Below are positions 1-5,176 of a DNA stretch of 8,767 bases, piece after piece (the stretch's first letter is position 1; every line of letters starts with the position of its first letter). Source of the DNA: Acidimicrobiia bacterium (lineage in GTDB: Bacteria > Actinomycetota > Acidimicrobiia > Spongiisociales > JAHEDJ01). Under the pieces are notes generated by a model. It was not told the origin of the DNA. It did no database searches and saw only the letters and a list, made by a program, of their open reading frames with translations. The stretch is taken from assembly GCA_030598025.1 (NCBI GenBank), contig JAUVQS010000056.1, positions 1 to 8,767 on the forward strand. Reading direction: 5' to 3'. A program made the position numbers and the translations under genes.

Positions 1-131
1 CATCGCCATCTTCGATCTCATCGCCATCTTCGATCTCATCGCCATCTTCGATCTCATCGCCATCTTCGATCTCATCGCCATCTTCGATCTCATCGCCATC
101 TTCGATCTCATCGCCATCTTCGATCTCATCG
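1..131. repeat. 18-bp tandem repeat, seven perfect copies
   Basis: The unit is CATCGCCATCTTCGATCT on the plus strand. Copies lie at 1-18, 19-36, 37-54, 55-72, 73-90, 91-108 and 109-126, followed by five matching bases to 131. All seven are identical, and the array reaches the left edge, so more copies may lie outside. The unit is six codons long and encodes DEIEDG on the minus strand, so changes in copy number keep the frame. A decayed copy (CGATCTCATCGCCGCCATC) is visible at 181-199. There are no unique spacers, so it is not a CRISPR array. Confidence 0.97.
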
Positions 132-1330
132 TCCTCATCCGGCGACACGGTCCCGTCTTCGGTGTCGTCGGCGGCCTGGTCGATCTCATCGCCGCCATCC
201 GGGAGTTCTGTCTCGTCGTCGCCGGCATCGTCCTTGCCGAAAGTGACTCCGAATACCGGAGCATCTGGTTCGGACGGTTCCTCCGAGAATTCGAAGACCC
301 CCCATTCGGCGTTCGTTCGCTCAGCGTCATCGATCGAAACATCGGCTTCGGACTCAATCTCGACGACTTCTTCGACCGTATCGGCCACATCCTCGAAGGA
401 GAATACGGCTTCATCGACTGCTGGAATCTCTGCGGGATGTTCAGATCCCGAAAGATCCTCGAGCTCCCGAAACACCGATGGAGTATCCGCCGGGTCAATC
501 GTGATCTCGGTGTCGCCGTCCAAGAGAGCGGTGTCGTCGTCGACCTCGAGGGCGGTGTCGGCCAGCTCGGCGACAAGTGACTCGAACTCAGAATCGGGGA
601 CTGAGGCTTCTTCGACAACCTCCAGATCTGGGACGGCCCCGAACGTGGAGTCCTCATCAGCTTCACCGATGAATGAGACTTCTGCGAACGCGGCGGCGGC
701 CTCATCGAGGGTTGCTTCGGTGGTCCCGTCGGCTACCTCGTCGATCGTTTCTTCATCCAGCCCTTCAGCGACATCATCCTGATCGGTCGGACTCGATTCG
801 GTGACCATCCACGGCGGCGGCTCGAGGGGAAGGTCGGCGTCGGTGCCACCTACACCGAGTGAAGCGCCGGTCGTCGGCGTAGTCAGATCGGGGGGCTCGG
901 TTGAGTCACTCTCTTCCGCGGATTCCAAAGCGGTCACATCGATGCTCTCCTCGATGGGCTCGACATGTTCTTCGGGTTCCTCGGCTGGGACCGGTTCGTC
1001 ATCTGCGGGAGCCGGCGATCCTCCAAATAGACCGGAGGCGGCCAGAACCTGGGACAGCGGCCCGCGGGATTCTGTCTGAGTAGGAGGTGGACCCGGGTCT
1101 TGTTCGGACTCCGGCGTCTGGGGAAGCTCAGGCGAGTCATCATCAATGGGTTCGAATTCGACGTCTACCGTTGGCGGCTCAGCCGCCTCGGGCTGGTCTG
1201 CCGGTGGCTCGACGGGCTCGGTTGGGGCCTCGTCGGCGGTGGCGTCCACCGGCGCCGACTCCTGCGGTGAAATCGGTTCGTCTTCCGGCAAACCCCAAGG
1301 GTCTGCGCTTGAGTTCGTTGTATCAGCCAC
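2..1330 (-). CDS. Very acidic, probably disordered protein with DEIEDG repeats (3' end off the left edge)
   Basis: A minus-strand frame stays open from a GTG at 1330-1328 to the left edge, 443 codons without a stop. The start is supported by GGAGGG at 1340-1345, nine bases upstream, and by good codon use throughout. The protein starts MADTTNSSADPWGLPEDEP. Roughly 150 of the 443 residues are Asp or Glu. I count only three Arg (89, 288, 338), one Lys (366) and no Cys. It is rich in Pro, Thr, Ser and Ala. I see no catalytic motif, signal peptide or membrane segment in the visible part; residues about 91-107 form the only mildly hydrophobic, Gly/Ser-rich patch. Residues 401-442 are seven exact DEIEDG hexapeptides. 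Such composition indicates an intrinsically disordered polyanionic region. It could be the N-terminal tail of a larger protein whose folded domain lies off the window. I do not recognise the family and assign no function. It is divergent from trmD across 73 bases. Confidence 0.8.
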   Translation of the reverse strand, partial: MADTTNSSADPWGLPEDEPISPQESAPVDATADEAPTEPVEPPADQPEAAEPPTVDVEFEPIDDDSPELPQTPESEQDPGPPPTQTESRGPLSQVLAASGLFGGSPAPADDEPVPAEEPEEHVEPIEESIDVTALESAEESDSTEPPDLTTPTTGASLGVGGTDADLPLEPPPWMVTESSPTDQDDVAEGLDEETIDEVADGTTEATLDEAAAAFAEVSFIGEADEDSTFGAVPDLEVVEEASVPDSEFESLVAELADTALEVDDDTALLDGDTEITIDPADTPSVFRELEDLSGSEHPAEIPAVDEAVFSFEDVADTVEEVVEIESEADVSIDDAERTNAEWGVFEFSEEPSEPDAPVFGVTFGKDDAGDDETELPDGGDEIDQAADDTEDGTVSPDEDDEIEDGDEIEDGDEIEDGDEIEDGDEIEDGDEIEDGDEIEDGD

Positions 1331-1339
1331 GGTTTGTTT

Positions 1340-1345
1340 CCCTCC
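1340..1345 (-). promoter_or_regulatory. Ribosome binding site for the acidic protein
   Basis: On the minus strand this reads GGAGGG, followed by nine bases and then GTG at 1330-1328. It fixes the start of the long acidic reading frame. The 73-base divergent gap (1331-1403) must hold the promoters for this gene and for trmD. TATGCT (minus strand, 1367-1362) and TATACA (plus strand, 1373-1378) resemble -10 boxes, but neither has a convincing -35 partner. Confidence 0.7.
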
Positions 1346-1403
1346 GCGAAGCCGGCATGCGAGCATACCCCATATACAAAGTCGTACTACCTTTCTTTCG
1401 GTC

Positions 1404-2066
1404 GTGAAGATAACCGTCATAACCATATTTCCAGGATATTTCGCGAGCCCTCTGAGCATGGGGGTGGTCGGTCGCGCGATCGAGGCCGGGCACCTAGATG
1501 TGAGAACCGTTGATTTGCGTGACTTCAGCAAGGGTGCCCACCGCCAAATTGATGACGCCCCGTTCGGCGGTGGGGCCGGCATGGTGATGATGATCGAGCC
1601 CTTGGCGAAGGCATTGGGCCCGCTATCCGATTCCATCCGCGTGCTCATGACGCCGGCGGGAAGACCTCTCGACCAGGACATGCTGGATCGATTCGCCACC
1701 ATTGATCACCTCACCCTGGTCTGCGGCCGCTATGAGGGTGTGGATGAACGAGTCGTTGAGCACTTCATCGAGGAAGAGGTGTCCGTTGGTGATTTCGTGC
1801 TCCCCGGAGGTGAAGCGGCGGCTCTGACCCTGATCGAAGGCATTGCCCGTCTGATACCCGGGGTACTCGGGAACGCTCAGTCGATCGAAGGAGAATCGTT
1901 CCGAGAATCGCTGCTCGAGGAACCGCACTACACGAGACCGGCCGACTACCAGGGGTGGAAGGTACCGGACATACTGCTGTCCGGCGACCATGGCAGGATC
2001 GAGGAGTGGCGGGCCGCCCAACGGCTCGAAAGGACGCGGCAACGCCGGCCAGATCTTCTCGACTGA
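1404..2066 (+). CDS. trmD: tRNA (guanine-37-N1)-methyltransferase TrmD
   Basis: TrmD transfers a methyl group from S-adenosylmethionine to N1 of G37 in tRNAs read by codons starting with C or G, which prevents +1 frameshifting. The 220-aa product has the family hallmarks in order: MKITVITIFPGYF at the start, DDAPFGGGAGMVMM (50-63), LVCGRYEGVDERV (105-117), SVGDFVLPGGE (127-137), RLIPGVLG (149-156), PHYTRP (174-179) and LLSGDHGRIEEWR (191-203). These include the trefoil-knot SAM-binding segments. I chose GTG at 1404 because the family N-terminus begins exactly there; the 86 codons upstream in this frame are the antisense of the acidic gene. No clear Shine-Dalgarno is visible. The protein ends soon after RRPDLLD, so it lacks the C-terminal tail of the roughly 255-residue E. 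coli enzyme but keeps the core. It is first in its transcription unit and 80 bases before rplS. Confidence 0.96.
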   Translation: MKITVITIFPGYFASPLSMGVVGRAIEAGHLDVRTVDLRDFSKGAHRQIDDAPFGGGAGMVMMIEPLAKALGPLSDSIRVLMTPAGRPLDQDMLDRFATIDHLTLVCGRYEGVDERVVEHFIEEEVSVGDFVLPGGEAAALTLIEGIARLIPGVLGNAQSIEGESFRESLLEEPHYTRPADYQGWKVPDILLSGDHGRIEEWRAAQRLERTRQRRPDLLD

Positions 2067-2071
2067 TCATC

Positions 2072-2101
2072 TTGGCTTCGGAGCTGTTGCCGGTATACAA
2101 T
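2072..2101 (+). promoter_or_regulatory. Putative promoter of rplS-lepB
   Basis: TTGGCT at 2072-2077 and TACAAT at 2096-2101 (within TATACAAT) are 18 bases apart, close to a sigma-70/SigA-type promoter. Transcription would start near 2108, giving a leader of about 40 bases before rplS. This would give ribosomal protein L19 its own promoter besides readthrough from trmD. Judged by eye only. Confidence 0.45.
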
Positions 2102-2108
2102 GCCAAGC

Positions 2109-2128
2109 CGCCGGGCGTCTCTCCGGCG
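2109..2128 (+). promoter_or_regulatory. Hairpin in the rplS leader
   Basis: CGCCGG (2109-2114) can pair with CCGGCG (2123-2128) around an 8-base loop. The hairpin would sit at the very 5' end of the mRNA if the putative promoter is used, six bases before the Shine-Dalgarno. There is no T-tract, so it is not an obvious terminator. A role in translational control or transcript stability is a guess. Confidence 0.35.
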
Positions 2129-2134
2129 CGTCCC

Positions 2135-2140
2135 AAGGAG
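2135..2140 (+). promoter_or_regulatory. Ribosome binding site of rplS
   Basis: AAGGAG with six bases of spacing to ATG 2147. It decides the L19 start against the longer open frame that reaches back into trmD. Confidence 0.85.
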
Positions 2141-2146
2141 TTTCCA

Positions 2147-2488
2147 ATGAACATACTTGACCAGGTTGAGAGCGCGTATCTCCGCGACGATATCCCCGAT
2201 TTCAAAGCCGGCGATACCGTCCGCGTGCATGTCCGCGTTGTCGAGGGCGGGCGCGAGCGTGTTCAGGCCTTTGAAGGTGTGGTTATCGCTCGGGATGGCG
2301 GACAGCTGAGGGCCACATTCACCGTTCGCAAGATGAGTTTTGGTGTTGGCGTTGAGCGTGTGTTTCCCGTCCATGCTCCAATCATCCAGAAGATAGAGGT
2401 GCTACGTCGGGGCGATGTGCGCCGGGCGAAGCTCTATTACCTGCGCGACAGGGTCGGCAAAGCGGCGCGAATCAAAGAGCAGCGTTAG
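2147..2488 (+). CDS. rplS: 50S ribosomal protein L19
   Basis: L19 belongs to the large ribosomal subunit, near the interface with the small subunit. The product has 113 aa, the normal length. It matches the family along its whole length: GDTVRVHVRVVEGGRERVQAFEGV, ending at position 46, then the FTVRKMSFGVGVERVFP segment, then KIEVLRRGDVRRAKLYYLR near the C-terminus. The start at ATG 2147 is preceded by AAGGAG (2135-2140) with six bases of spacing, a strong ribosome binding site. The frame is open further upstream into trmD, but that extension is not conserved. The gene lies 80 bases after trmD and 24 bases before lepB, the common bacterial order trmD-rplS-lepB. Confidence 0.98.
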   Translation: MNILDQVESAYLRDDIPDFKAGDTVRVHVRVVEGGRERVQAFEGVVIARDGGQLRATFTVRKMSFGVGVERVFPVHAPIIQKIEVLRRGDVRRAKLYYLRDRVGKAARIKEQR

Positions 2489-2512
2489 TGGCGACGATCC
2501 GGCATCGACCGG

Positions 2513-3277
2513 ATGGTGGACCCACAGGTGGCTGAGGAATCGGAGTTTCCCCCTCGCGACGATGCCCATCCCTGGGATGGTGCAGATCCTTTCGACGTCG
2601 GCCCCTTTCTCGAGGCGCCGGGATTAGAAGACCAGACAGAACCCTTGCCGTCGGAGAGTAAGTCTCGACGGAAACACGTGAAACGCGGAGGAATTGTCTC
2701 ATTCCTCGTCGAACTTCCCGTTCTGATTCTGGTAGCGCTCGTGGTAGCCGTCCTCATCAAGACCTTCTTCGTGCAAGCCTTCTTCATCCCGTCGGGATCC
2801 ATGATCCCAACTCTCATAGTCGACGACCGGGTGATGGTTAACAAGCTGAGCTACACCTTCGGCGAGCCCGAGCGTGGAAGCATCATCGTCTTTGATTCGC
2901 CTTTTGCGGCCGCGTCGGATGATGAATCCTTCATCTCCTCGGCGTGGACGGCCGTCAAGGAGTCGCTGGGCATCCAAACTGCCCTCGTCCCCGACGATCT
3001 GATCAAGCGGGTCATGGCTCTGCCGGGAGAGACGATCGAGATTCACGACAACACGGTCTTCATTGATGGCGAGGCGGTCGACGAGCCGTACCTGTCCCCG
3101 GGCGTCATCATGCAAGATTTTGGGCCGCAGACGATTCCCGACGACATGGTGTTTGTCATGGGTGACAATCGGAGTTCCAGCCATGACAGTCGGAAATTCG
3201 GAGCAATCCCTCAGGACAGCATCGTCGGAAGAGCTTTCGTGCTCCTCTGGCCGTTCGATCGTTTCGGTTCGCTCTAG
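2513..3277 (+). CDS. lepB: Signal peptidase I
   Basis: Membrane-bound serine protease that removes signal peptides from exported preproteins on the outer face of the cytoplasmic membrane. It has 254 aa. Residues 1-58 form a cytoplasmic tail, acidic and Pro-rich at first and basic at the end (KSRRKHVKR). One membrane segment follows at about 61-83. The family boxes are IPSGSMIPTL (92-101) with the catalytic Ser96, DLIKRVMALPGE (162-173) with the general base Lys165, and MGDNRSSSHDSR (216-227). An insertion rich in Ser, Asp and Ala lies at about 129-160. The start at ATG 2513 has no clear Shine-Dalgarno; GTG 2516 and GTG 2678 (residue 56) are alternatives, and the last would remove the whole tail. 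The gene is 24 bases after rplS and probably cotranscribed with it. Confidence 0.95.
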   Translation: MVDPQVAEESEFPPRDDAHPWDGADPFDVGPFLEAPGLEDQTEPLPSESKSRRKHVKRGGIVSFLVELPVLILVALVVAVLIKTFFVQAFFIPSGSMIPTLIVDDRVMVNKLSYTFGEPERGSIIVFDSPFAAASDDESFISSAWTAVKESLGIQTALVPDDLIKRVMALPGETIEIHDNTVFIDGEAVDEPYLSPGVIMQDFGPQTIPDDMVFVMGDNRSSSHDSRKFGAIPQDSIVGRAFVLLWPFDRFGSL

Positions 3278-3315
3278 CAAATCTGTCCCACTCATCAGGT
3301 ACAACGGTTGGGTCG

Positions 3316-3340
3316 GGGGATCGGTAAGATCCTGATCCCC
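3316..3340 (+). other. Hairpin between lepB and the DUF2469 gene
   Basis: GGGGATC (3316-3322) and GATCCCC (3334-3340) are perfect complements with an 11-base loop. No T-run follows, so it is not a standard intrinsic terminator. It could attenuate or stabilise the lepB transcript. The 88-base gap 3278-3365 contains no remnant of rnhB that I can see. Confidence 0.35.
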
Positions 3341-3365
3341 GAGCACCACACACGGGAGTCTGTGA

Positions 3366-3662
3366 ATGCACGAAGAAGACCTCGAAAGATACGAAACCGA
3401 AGCTGAGCTCCAGATCTACAAGGAGTATCGGGACGTTCTCCCAATGTTCAAGTTCGTGATCGAGACGGAGCGTCGCTTCTATCTCGCCAACAACGTGAGC
3501 GTCGAGAAACAGGAGTCGAACGGTTCTGTGTATTTCGAGCTTGAGCTCGAGGATGCGTGGGTTTGGGACATGTATCGACCAGCGCGGTTCCTGCAAAAGG
3601 TTCGCGTAATGACCTTCAGGGATATCAACATCGAGGAACTCGAACCCGGCGTTCAAATCTGA
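3366..3662 (+). CDS. DUF2469 family protein (conserved actinobacterial)
   Basis: Product of 98 aa. I recognise it as the DUF2469 family (M. tuberculosis Rv2901c type) from EEDLERYETEAELQIYKEYR near the start, ETERRFYLANNV (33-44) and DAWVWDMYRPARF (62-74). As far as I know the family is restricted to Actinobacteria and has no established biochemical function. It has no membrane segment or signal peptide and should be cytoplasmic. The start at ATG 3366 follows GGGAG (3354-3358) with seven bases of spacing. In M. tuberculosis this family follows lepB and rnhB; here it follows lepB directly. Its stop TGA (3660-3662) overlaps the start of the next gene. Confidence 0.93.
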   Translation: MHEEDLERYETEAELQIYKEYRDVLPMFKFVIETERRFYLANNVSVEKQESNGSVYFELELEDAWVWDMYRPARFLQKVRVMTFRDINIEELEPGVQI

Positions 3663-3997
3663 CGAGAGCCGACGTAGGTCGACTCGGTGAAGCGATTGCC
3701 GCGTCTTTCCTCGAGCGGCACGGCCTGGCGGTTCTCGATCGGAATGTGAGAATCGGACGAGGTGAGCTCGACCTCATCGCCGACCACGATGGCCGGCGGG
3801 TGGCGATTGAGGTGAAGACCGTAGTGGGAACCGGGATCGATCCTCCTCTCCCTGAGGATGCCTTCACCGACGAGAAGGCCCGAACGGTCAGAGACCTGGC
3901 CGATGCACTCGAGCCTCGCGCCTTGCGGGTCGATCTGATTGCGATCTCACTGATCGAGTCAGGAGCTCGCATTCGCTGGCTTCGGTCGGTCTGCTAG
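3659..3997 (+). CDS. yraN: UPF0102/YraN family protein (endonuclease-like fold), probable CTG start
   Basis: About 112 aa. The family pattern is clear: GRLGEAIAASFLERHGLAVL, then RNVRIGRGELDLIADHD, then IEVKT. This is a PD-(D/E)XK-like nuclease fold, with candidate metal ligands Glu11, Asp38, Glu51 and Lys53 counted from the chosen start. The fold resembles archaeal Holliday junction resolvase; the cellular role of the family is not settled. The start is uncertain. The frame has no ATG, GTG or TTG between 3563 and the conserved region. The homologous part begins at about 3662, so I place the start at CTG 3659, which overlaps the DUF2469 stop as CTGA. The alternative ATG 3557 would overlap the upstream gene by 106 bases and add 34 unconserved residues. 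It shares its stop tetranucleotide CTAG with the convergent minus-strand gene. Confidence 0.85.
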   Translation: MTRADVGRLGEAIAASFLERHGLAVLDRNVRIGRGELDLIADHDGRRVAIEVKTVVGTGIDPPLPEDAFTDEKARTVRDLADALEPRALRVDLIAISLIESGARIRWLRSVC

Positions 3998-4188
3998 GAA
4001 GCACGGCCGTAACGTCTGCGGCGTTCCTTGAACCAGCATCCCCTGTGCCAATGGCGGCGTAGGTCGGGCGCTTCAGGTGGGACGACTACGACGTGGAAGG
4101 TGCCCGGTTCGATAGCTGAGTCGCATCCGGGACAAATGTATCGCTTCCTTGCCGCGTAAGGCTGCACCGGCACCACTGCTTCGTTCAT
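3994..4188 (-). CDS. Small Cys/His-rich, probably zinc-binding protein
   Basis: Product of 64 aa. It has CPGC (19-22) and then HWHRGCW (46-52), a CxxC plus H/C pattern typical of a zinc knuckle. The overall shape, a YICPGCDSAIEPGTFHVVVV segment followed by RRHWHRGCW, matches a family of small actinobacterial proteins I recall from Streptomyces, where members are often labelled only 'hypothetical' or, without real support, 'ATP/GTP-binding'. Function is unknown; a structural zinc site is inferred from the residues. ATG 4188 overlaps the stop of the upstream membrane peptide gene as ATGA, so the two are probably translationally coupled. Its stop lies in the CTAG at 3994-3997 shared with yraN on the other strand. 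Confidence 0.75.
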   Translation of the reverse strand: MNEAVVPVQPYAARKRYICPGCDSAIEPGTFHVVVVPPEAPDLRRHWHRGCWFKERRRRYGRAS

Positions 4189-4295
4189 CCGCCGATTGCC
4201 CAGATGACTACCGCTGCGGTGATGGAAAGGGCGATCACCACGATCGCGATATCCAGCACCGAGGTGCGTTGTTCTCGAAACGGATTGAATCCCAT
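4185..4295 (-). CDS. Single-pass membrane peptide, 36 aa
   Basis: The frame from ATG 4295 gives MGFNPFREQRTSVLD followed by a hydrophobic stretch of about 20 residues (16-35) ending AAVVIWAIGG. This is a single transmembrane helix after a short basic N-terminus, so the N-terminus is probably inside the cell. The frame stays open upstream into the antisense of the crotonase gene, but 4295 is the only sensible start before the helix. No Shine-Dalgarno is within range. TACCAT lies ten bases upstream and could be a -10 box for a nearly leaderless transcript (inferred). The stop overlaps the next gene's ATG (ATGA, 4188-4185), which argues that this short frame is real. Function is unknown; NPFR followed by one helix resembles small conserved actinobacterial membrane proteins. 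Confidence 0.55.
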   Translation of the reverse strand: MGFNPFREQRTSVLDIAIVVIALSITAAVVIWAIGG

Positions 4296-4367
4296 ACGGC
4301 GACGTATGGTATCGGCTTCACCACCTCCCGCCGGGACTCCGGTGAAGATGCTGAATAGGCTGGTGCC

Positions 4368-5144
4368 ATGTTCATTGACATTGCCGACCGCGGATCCGTC
4401 CGCTGGATCACCCTGAATCAGCCCGATCACATGAATGCTATCCCGACCGCAGGTTGGGGAGAGTTTGCTTCGGCACTCGGGGCATTCGAAGCATCCGAGC
4501 AGCGGTCCCTGGTAATCATCGGGGCGGGCGGGAATTTCTGCTCGGGAGCCGACCTGGGAGTGGACAGTTCCGGGGAGGCGCCTTCGGTCACCGAACGAGT
4601 TCGGCGGATGAAGCTGGTGGCTGCGGCCGCGCTGGCCCTGCATAGAACGACAAAGCCGACGATCGCGGCGATCGACGGTGTGGCGGCGGGCGCCGGCATG
4701 AACCTGGCGCTGGGATGCGACATGGTCATAGCTTCAAGTCGTGCCAGGTTCACGGAGATCTTCGTGCGCCGCGGTCTGACCGTCGACTTCGGAGGCACGT
4801 GGCTTCTTCCGCGGATTGTCGGCCTGCAGAGAGCCAAAGAACTGGCACTGAGCGGCCGGATCGTCGGCGCCGCGGAGGCGAAAGAGATTGGCCTCATTCT
4901 TGATGTCGTGGAGCCTGCAGCTCTCGTTGAGGCTGCTCAGAGTCTGGCCGAATCGTTTGCTTCGGGCGCTCCGGTTCCCCAGATGTTCGCCAAACGGACG
5001 CTTGATAGGTCGTTTGAGCTGTCGTTCGAAGAAGCGCTTGAACAGGAGAGCCAAGATCAGGTGATCTGTTTCGAAACCGAGGACGTCGTGGAAGGCATCG
5101 CCTCATTCCTCGAGAAGCGGCCCCCTGAGTTCACCGGGAGGTAG
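4368..5144 (+). CDS. Enoyl-CoA hydratase/isomerase (crotonase) family protein, PaaG-like
   Basis: Product of 258 aa, the normal crotonase length. The acyl-CoA oxyanion-hole segments are GAGGNFCSGADLG (52-64) and IDGVAAGAGMNLALGCD (102-118). The region GLTVDFGGTWLLPRIVG (136-152) and SGRIVGAAEAKEIGL (162-176) are also typical. By hand alignment to rat enoyl-CoA hydratase, the catalytic Glu144 position is Asn112 and the Glu164 position is Phe132. Asp140 in the VDFGGT segment is the obvious acid/base candidate. This pattern fits the PaaG-like isomerase branch better than a true hydratase; the substrate cannot be told. It is expected to be cytoplasmic, in fatty acid or aromatic acid degradation. 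ATG 4368 has no strong Shine-Dalgarno. No neighbour encodes another beta-oxidation enzyme. Confidence 0.88.
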   Translation: MFIDIADRGSVRWITLNQPDHMNAIPTAGWGEFASALGAFEASEQRSLVIIGAGGNFCSGADLGVDSSGEAPSVTERVRRMKLVAAAALALHRTTKPTIAAIDGVAAGAGMNLALGCDMVIASSRARFTEIFVRRGLTVDFGGTWLLPRIVGLQRAKELALSGRIVGAAEAKEIGLILDVVEPAALVEAAQSLAESFASGAPVPQMFAKRTLDRSFELSFEEALEQESQDQVICFETEDVVEGIASFLEKRPPEFTGR

Positions 5145-5149
5145 AACTC

Positions 5150-5169
5150 GGCTCAAGGCTCAAGGCTCA
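5150..5169. repeat. Short 7-bp tandem repeat in a convergent gap
   Basis: GGCTCAA occurs twice (5150-5156, 5157-5163), with a third, partial copy at 5164-5169. It lies in the 32-base gap between the stops of the crotonase gene and the minus-strand HAD gene. There is no hairpin or T-run. It is probably slippage with no function. Confidence 0.6.
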
Positions 5170-5176
5170 TCGCCCT

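Noticed and set aside
1..131. CRISPR array
   Set aside because: The 18-bp units are directly contiguous with no unique spacers, and they encode a hexapeptide repeat in an open frame. This is a tandem coding repeat.
162..782. Plus-strand Ser-rich open frame of 206 aa
   Set aside because: It is the antisense of the acidic minus-strand gene: GAN/TCN-type codons on one strand give Ser-rich frames on the other. It has no ribosome site or family features, while the minus frame has both a good start site and 443 open codons.
1146..1403. N-terminal extension of TrmD by 86 residues
   Set aside because: The TrmD family begins at MKITVITIFP, encoded from GTG 1404. The upstream part is Ser/Gly-rich antisense of the divergent gene.
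1955..2146. N-terminal extension of L19
   Set aside because: L19 homology and a strong AAGGAG site place the start at 2147. The extension overlaps trmD out of frame.
3316..3345. Rho-independent terminator after lepB
   Set aside because: The 7-bp stem is good, but the loop is long and no T-run follows, so I list it only as a hairpin.
4296..4643. 152-aa minus-strand protein ending in the membrane helix
   Set aside because: Only the last 36 residues look like a protein. The upstream part is antisense of the crotonase gene.
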